This document shows, piece by piece, positions 6,063 to 9,118 of a DNA stretch of 9,118 bases; position 1 is the stretch's first letter, and every line of letters begins with the position of its first letter. A model generated the notes under the pieces. It was not told the origin of the DNA. It saw nothing but the letters and a program-made list of their open reading frames with translations, and searched no databases. Source of the DNA: an uncultured Coriobacteriales bacterium (GTDB lineage Bacteria; Actinomycetota; Coriobacteriia; Coriobacteriales; Atopobiaceae). The DNA is taken from contig CAMNAH010000029.1 in the NCBI GenBank assembly GCA_946530775.1, positions 1 to 9,118 of the forward strand, in the 5' to 3' direction. The translations under genes and the position numbers were made by a program.

Positions 6063-6212
6063 CAAAAACCCGCTGGTGCGTCAGAATAACGGTTCGGCAT
6101 CTCCGGCGATGAATAGTTATGCATGTAAATCGCATATAATCGCTTTGATATGCATAGATAAGCGACCCATACTGAGGCGTTCCCGAATCTTTGACGCACC
6201 AGCGGGTTTTTG
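6063..6212. repeat. 150-bp unit with perfect 21-bp terminal inverted repeats
   Basis: The left arm (6063-6083) begins CAAAAACCCGC and ends GGTGCGTCA; the right arm (6192-6212) is its exact reverse complement over all 21 bases. The interior of 108 bases (6084-6191) has an AT-rich centre that contrasts with the GC-rich surroundings and contains a second small inverted repeat, TATGCAT (6118-6124) with ATGCATA (6150-6156). No target-site duplication is evident at the ends. Either strand leaving the unit reads GCGGG followed by five Ts, so an RNA crossing it could form a 21-bp stem followed by a U tract. It may be a MITE-like element or a large bidirectional terminator between manA and the ABC-F leader. 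Confidence 0.75.
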
Positions 6213-6250
6213 TGTCCTCGTGACCCCGATTGGGCTCTTCGCAAAGCTTC

Positions 6251-7219
6251 TTAACGCTCCACGTAGCTGCAGACGAGCTCCATCTCGCCCGTGAAGTGCA
6301 GCGTGCCCGCACCCGCAAGCGCGATGAAGTGGTAGCCCTTAGGGATCGCGCGCTCATAGCCGCCGACCTCGAGCTTGCCCGCACCGGCCACCACGCTGAT
6401 GCAGAGGTAGTCCCAGCGCTGGTCAAGGTCGATCGGAGCATCCTCATGCACGCGCACGCGGAACACGTCGAAGCTCTCGTTGTGAAGCATGTGCGTGATG
6501 CCATCGACCTCGGGCTCCGTAAGCTTGCCCGAGACGGGCGGCTCCGCGGCGTAGTCCACCACGTCGGCGGATTGCTCGATGTGCAGGTCGCGGGCATTCC
6601 CGCTGGCATCCACGCGATCGAAGTCGTACACGCGGTAGGTCACGTCGCTCGACTGCTGGGTCTCGAGGATGAGCGTCCCCGCGAGAATAGCGTGGACCGT
6701 ACCCGGTTCCACCGCGAAGAAGTCGCCCGTATGCACGGGGATTTCGTTGAGCAGCCTCTCCCAGTCGCCGTCGCGCACCATGCGCAGGAACTCCGCGCGG
6801 TCATGCGCGCGCTGACCCACGATGATATGCGCGCCGGGATCGGCGTCGAGCACGTACCAGCATTCGCGCTTGCCGAGGCTGCCATCCTCATGCTCCGCCG
6901 CATAGGCATCGTCGGGATGGACCTGCACCGAGAGCGCATCGTCGGCATCGAGGATCTTGATGAGCAGCGGAAAGCGGTCTCCCGGCGCGTTACCGAAGAG
7001 CTCGCGGTGTGCATCCCAGAGCTCAGAGAGGTGCATCCCCTTGTACTGACCCTCGTAGACGAGGCAGTCGCCGTGCGGATGCGCGGAGATGGCCCAGCAC
7101 TCCCCCACCCGGCCATCGGGAATCCGATAGCCGAACTCGGTCTCGAGCTTGCGGCCGCCCCAGATCTTCTCCACGAAGACCGGCTCCAAAAACAGCAGCT
7201 TGGGTGCAGATTCTGCCAT
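6251..7219 (-). CDS. manA: Mannose-6-phosphate isomerase, class I
   Basis: This zinc enzyme interconverts mannose 6-phosphate and fructose 6-phosphate, feeding mannose into glycolysis or supplying mannose units for glycoconjugates. The 322 residues match the short Bacillus-type class I enzyme (about 315). Visible landmarks: LEPVFVEKIWGGRKL (11-25), metal ligands Q99 and H101 in SVQVHPDD, E119 in KRECWYVL, H176 in GTVHAI, and the active-site stretch QQSSDVTYRVYDFDR (188-202). The ligand spacing Q-2-H-18-E-57-H agrees with the B. subtilis structure as I recall it. ATG at 7217-7219 is chosen because GGGAGG lies upstream; a further in-frame ATG at 7255 lacks this. It is read in the same direction as the toxin-antitoxin genes, 57 bp downstream of them. 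A weak extended -10 (TGC-TAGGAT) in that gap may give it its own promoter. Confidence 0.95.
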   Translation of the reverse strand: MAESAPKLLFLEPVFVEKIWGGRKLETEFGYRIPDGRVGECWAISAHPHGDCLVYEGQYKGMHLSELWDAHRELFGNAPGDRFPLLIKILDADDALSVQVHPDDAYAAEHEDGSLGKRECWYVLDADPGAHIIVGQRAHDRAEFLRMVRDGDWERLLNEIPVHTGDFFAVEPGTVHAILAGTLILETQQSSDVTYRVYDFDRVDASGNARDLHIEQSADVVDYAAEPPVSGKLTEPEVDGITHMLHNESFDVFRVRVHEDAPIDLDQRWDYLCISVVAGAGKLEVGGYERAIPKGYHFIALAGAGTLHFTGEMELVCSYVER

Positions 7220-7276
7220 GCGTTGCCTCCCGCTCTCAAACAGAGTTGCAACCATCCTAGCACGCAGCTACGCGGC

Positions 7277-7747
7277 TCATACCATTTCGAGAAGCTTCAA
7301 CGCCTGCTCGGGTGTTATGCACGCGGGGGCAAAACGCTCGAGCATCTGCTTATCGTAGGTCACCACATAGTCTGCGTTGCACGTTTCTGCAGCAGCGATC
7401 ACGAGGTTGTCCTCGAGATCGCCATGCGTATTCCGCAGCATCCAAGCCAGCTCGCATTCTGCAAGCGCCTGCGGAGCAGCAACGGCTATCTCGGTTATCT
7501 TACGAATGCAAGCCCAAGCAGCTGGAGCATATGAGGCTTTGCCCGCCTCGTTGTTATCGTCGGCGCGCATTCTGCGGGGAACGATAAAGAACACGTCTTT
7601 GAGCGTCGTCGGCGCGTAGATGAGCGTGATGTTGTGCTCAAGTGCCGAATCGATGAGCTTGAGAATTACTTCTCCATGAGGCGGCTCAGCAAGGAGATAG
7701 CCTATCCAGATATTGGTATCGAGCATCAAAGATTTAGGAGCAAGCAT
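7277..7747 (-). CDS. PIN-domain protein, VapC-like ribonuclease toxin
   Basis: This is a probable toxin that cuts RNA with a magnesium-dependent PIN nuclease fold; 156 residues. The first acidic residue is D10 in MLDTNIWIGYLL, the second D51 in TTLKDVFFI (often Glu in the family), the third a cluster D110/E112/D113 in HGDLEDNLVIAAAE, and the fourth D132 in YVVTYDK. All four acidic positions of an active PIN domain are therefore present. The start ATG at 7745-7747 has GAGG six bases upstream and overlaps the antitoxin end by 14 bp, the usual toxin-antitoxin arrangement. A later ATG at 7726 lacks a ribosome site. The frame stays open far upstream (to 8023), but that part is antitoxin antiframe and not credible protein. 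The RNA target is unknown. Confidence 0.85.
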   Translation of the reverse strand: MLAPKSLMLDTNIWIGYLLAEPPHGEVILKLIDSALEHNITLIYAPTTLKDVFFIVPRRMRADDNNEAGKASYAPAAWACIRKITEIAVAAPQALAECELAWMLRNTHGDLEDNLVIAAAETCNADYVVTYDKQMLERFAPACITPEQALKLLEMV

Positions 7748-8075
7748 ACTCATCCTCGAATTTCCGAGCCATCTCGTCATACATCTCATCACGCAGCGCC
7801 TTGTAATCGATAGGCTCGTCTGAAAGATGGATACCCATCTCCTCGGCCATGCGTCGTGCAAGACCATATCCCTCGCGAACCGCCCTGCGTTTTTCCTCGA
7901 GCGCATCATCGTTGCGCTTGAGCACGCATTCGGGCACCTGCTGTGTGCGCGCAGCCTCCTCCCACACCGCACGAACCACCTCGCTCGACGTGAGGCCGGC
8001 GCGCGCGAACACCGCATCGCCACGCTCCTTGAGACCGGGATCGATGCGCGTGTTGAGCTGTACGGTTGCAGGCAT
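7734..8075 (-). CDS. RelB/DinJ-family antitoxin (ribbon-helix-helix)
   Basis: This 113-residue protein should neutralise the overlapping PIN toxin and bind its own promoter. The N-terminus is a ribbon-helix-helix domain: strand TVQLNTRID (4-12), first helix PGLKERGDAVFARAG (13-27), then LTSSEVVRAVWEEAART (28-44), like DinJ's RARIDEDLK and GLTISDLVR. The C-terminal half (about 55-110) is rich in Glu, Arg and Lys and probably forms helices that wrap the toxin. ATG at 8073-8075 has GAGGAA just upstream. The family usually partners RelE/YafQ-type toxins rather than PIN proteins, so this is a mixed pairing. At 113 residues it is longer than DinJ (about 86). Confidence 0.87.
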   Translation of the reverse strand: MPATVQLNTRIDPGLKERGDAVFARAGLTSSEVVRAVWEEAARTQQVPECVLKRNDDALEEKRRAVREGYGLARRMAEEMGIHLSDEPIDYKALRDEMYDEMARKFEDEYACS

Positions 8076-8112
8076 AGCAGTTCCTCTCGCTGGGGACTGC
8101 TAGCAGTATAGC
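8075..8112 (-). promoter_or_regulatory. Toxin-antitoxin promoter with palindromic operator
   Basis: On the minus strand TGC-TATACT (-10 at 8105-8110) is an extended -10 about 30 bases before the antitoxin ATG; no good -35 is seen. The perfect 12-bp palindrome ACTGCTAGCAGT (8096-8107) overlaps it. A third copy of the half-site, TAGCAGT, lies at 8075-8081 over the antitoxin start codon. This layout fits autorepression by the ribbon-helix-helix antitoxin. Confidence 0.55.
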
Positions 8113-8113
8113 A

Positions 8114-8740
8114 CTACCTGATGGGGTGCCTGACCACCGTCTTGAGCTTCTCGGGCGCAGTGCGGCGGGCGTCGGAGAGATAGATCTCGTGGTGGCGGCG
8201 CGTATCGGAGAAGTCCAGCTCATAGCCCTGGCTCTCCATGAAGGCGTGCATCGCGTCGACCGTTGCCGGCTCATCGTCGTAGGGCCCCAGGTGCATGCAC
8301 TGCACGCAGAGCCCCTCCTCAAGCTCCATGAACTCCGCGGCCGAGAAGTCCTGCTTCTTCTTGCGCGTAGCCTCCGCCACCGCCCAGTCGAACTCCTCGC
8401 GCGTGACGAAGTCCGGAAGCCGGATGCAGCTGATCCACTGGAAGTCCTGCTTGCGGGTGTAATCAACACCTGCGACGCCGTCCTGCCACCAGAAGCCCTC
8501 GAGCGGCGGCACCGCATACTCGAAAAAGCCTTCGATGGCGTGGCCCGCCTTGGGCGACATCTTGAGGGTGTACGAGATGCCGTAGAGCACGCCGATGGCC
8601 GCCTGGTACGCGCCGTCCTCCTGGTTGGGGTCGCCGCACCCGCGCACGGCCACGAAGCGCATGGCCGGCACCTGCACAATCGTGGGCTTGCGCGGCGGCA
8701 GGTAGAACTCCTTGTATTCCTTCTTGTAGTCGAACGGCAT
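8114..8740 (-). CDS. GyrI-like small-molecule-binding domain protein (COG4832-like)
   Basis: This is a stand-alone GyrI-like (SOUL/effector-binding superfamily) protein of 208 residues without a DNA-binding domain. Recognisable family stretches are MPFDYKKEYKEFYLPPRKP (1-19), VRGCGDPNQEDGAYQAAIG (32-50), EGFFEYAVPPLEGFWWQDG (70-88), EGLCVQCMHLGPYDDEPAT (142-160) and HHEIYLSDARR (183-193), the widespread form seen in Firmicutes and Actinobacteria. Some GyrI-like proteins have been reported to hydrolyse cyclopropanoid DNA-alkylating toxins; whether this one does is unknown. ATG at 8738-8740 follows AAGGGG and lies 4 bp after the macrodomain stop, so the two are probably translated together. An in-frame ATG at 8818 would extend the protein into macrodomain coding sequence and is not credible. 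Confidence 0.88.
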   Translation of the reverse strand: MPFDYKKEYKEFYLPPRKPTIVQVPAMRFVAVRGCGDPNQEDGAYQAAIGVLYGISYTLKMSPKAGHAIEGFFEYAVPPLEGFWWQDGVAGVDYTRKQDFQWISCIRLPDFVTREEFDWAVAEATRKKKQDFSAAEFMELEEGLCVQCMHLGPYDDEPATVDAMHAFMESQGYELDFSDTRRHHEIYLSDARRTAPEKLKTVVRHPIR

Positions 8741-8744
8741 GCGA

Positions 8745-9118
8745 TCATCCCCTTTCCAGCGGCATGAGCAGGCTGCGGTAGATCGCCTCATCTTGCACGA
8801 GAAACACGTTGAAGACAACCGTCATGTCGGACGAGCGGTCGCAGAGCCAGTCGCGCACGGTGTCGACGGCGATGCGCGCGGCCTCGCGCTGCGGGAAGCC
8901 GAACACGCCCGTGGAGATGCAGCAGAAGGCGATCGAGGAGAGCCCGAGCGCATCCGCGGCATCGAGGCAGCTCAGGTAGCACTGCGCCAGCTGCGCGCGG
9001 TGCAGCGGAGACGGCAGGCCGTTCGCGATGGGCCCCACCGTGTGGATCACATAGCGCGACGGTAGGTTGAAGGCAGGTGTGACCTTGGCCGCTCCCGTGG
9101 GCTCCTCATGACCCTGCT
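8745..9118 (-). CDS. Macrodomain ADP-ribose hydrolase, C-terminal part (runs off right edge)
   Basis: Macrodomains of this type remove ADP-ribose from modified macromolecules or deacetylate O-acetyl-ADP-ribose. The window holds the last 123 residues; the start lies beyond 9118. The visible chain begins QGHEEPTGAAKVTPAFNLPS, then YVIHTVGPIANG, then the phosphate-binding loop ISTGVFGFP in IAFCCISTGVFGFPQREAA, and ends FNVFLVQDEAIY...LERG. The QGHEEPTG and NLPSRYVIHTVGPI wording resembles the zinc-containing macrodomain (Zn-Macro) branch, which in staphylococci and streptococci accompanies SirTM ADP-ribosyltransferases; the zinc-binding part is outside the window, so that subtype is inference. 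The first in-frame GTG (9048-9050) is a valine inside the domain, not a start. The gene is followed at 4 bp by the GyrI-like gene. Confidence 0.9.
   Translation of the reverse strand, partial: QGHEEPTGAAKVTPAFNLPSRYVIHTVGPIANGLPSPLHRAQLAQCYLSCLDAADALGLSSIAFCCISTGVFGFPQREAARIAVDTVRDWLCDRSSDMTVVFNVFLVQDEAIYRSLLMPLERG

Larger units (their letters stand above)
5863..6250. other. 388-bp gene-free region between the ABC-F gene and manA
   Basis: No protein gene is supported here apart from a tiny leader ORF. From the ABC-F start outward it holds a GC-rich hairpin (5887-5911), the leader ORF (5916-5954), a TAGAAT -10-like box on the minus strand (6012-6017) without a good -35, and a 150-bp inverted-repeat unit (6063-6212) with an AT-rich centre. 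A 38-base tail leads to the manA stop. Inside the AT-rich centre the minus strand has TTATCT (6156-6161), 17 bases, then TATATG (6133-6138), a mediocre promoter match that could serve the ABC-F gene. Confidence 0.6.

Noticed and set aside
6135..6140. Perfect TATAAT on the plus strand inside the inverted-repeat unit
   Set aside because: No -35 at 16-18 bp spacing and no plus-strand gene downstream; AT-rich cores easily give such hexamers. It could still matter if an RNA starts here.
5939..6244. 101-codon minus-strand frame running through the inverted-repeat unit
   Set aside because: It reads across both repeat arms and the AT-rich centre, has no ribosome site or recognisable domain, and ends as the M-R-V leader frame. 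Not treated as a protein gene.
6230..7534. 434-codon open frame on the plus strand opposite manA and the PIN gene
   Set aside because: It spans two real genes on the other strand and their spacer, and its translation shows no domain. It is an antisense shadow.

Overview
The window is bacterial chromosome: GC-rich, densely packed, mostly minus-strand genes with short gaps and GGAGG-type ribosome sites. GC-rich codon choice and the gene set (carbamate kinase of arginine fermentation, a stand-alone VanX-like dipeptidase, an LtrA membrane protein, a GyrI-like/macrodomain pair) suggest a gut-type actinobacterium such as a Coriobacteriia member (Collinsella-like). That placement is inference from style, not from a marker gene. 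No tRNA, rRNA, CRISPR array or insertion-sequence transposase was seen.

Layout from left to right. 1-189 (-) is the first 63 codons of a carbamate kinase, preceded by a leader with a strong hairpin and a tandem repeat at its putative promoter. 364-1023 (-) is a VanX/DdpX-type D-Ala-D-Ala dipeptidase. It is divergent from 1131-1664 (+), a small flavoprotein with an iron-sulfur-type cysteine motif. That gene ends tail to tail with rarA (1661-3040, -); the two stops share a CTAG. Upstream of rarA lies a near-perfect Gram-positive LexA (SOS) box, and beyond it the divergent ltrA-family gene (3181-4362, +). ltrA converges on an ABC-F ATPase gene (4372-5862, -) with 9 bp between them.

The one long gene-poor stretch, 5863-6250, is the upstream region of the ABC-F gene. 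It holds a 12-codon leader ORF, a GC-rich hairpin just before the ABC-F start, and a 150-bp unit bounded by a perfect 21-bp inverted repeat. This looks like a regulated leader joined to either a MITE-like element or a large bidirectional terminator.

The right part is all minus strand: manA (6251-7219), a PIN-domain toxin overlapping a RelB/DinJ-type antitoxin (7277-8075) with a palindromic operator at its promoter, a GyrI-like protein (8114-8740), and the C-terminal part of a macrodomain ADP-ribose hydrolase running off the right edge (8745-9118). The last two are 4 bp apart and look like a coupled operon. The recurring theme is stress and damage handling: RarA under probable LexA control, ABC-F ribosome protection, a toxin-antitoxin pair, and the macrodomain/GyrI pair. 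Metabolic genes are interspersed.
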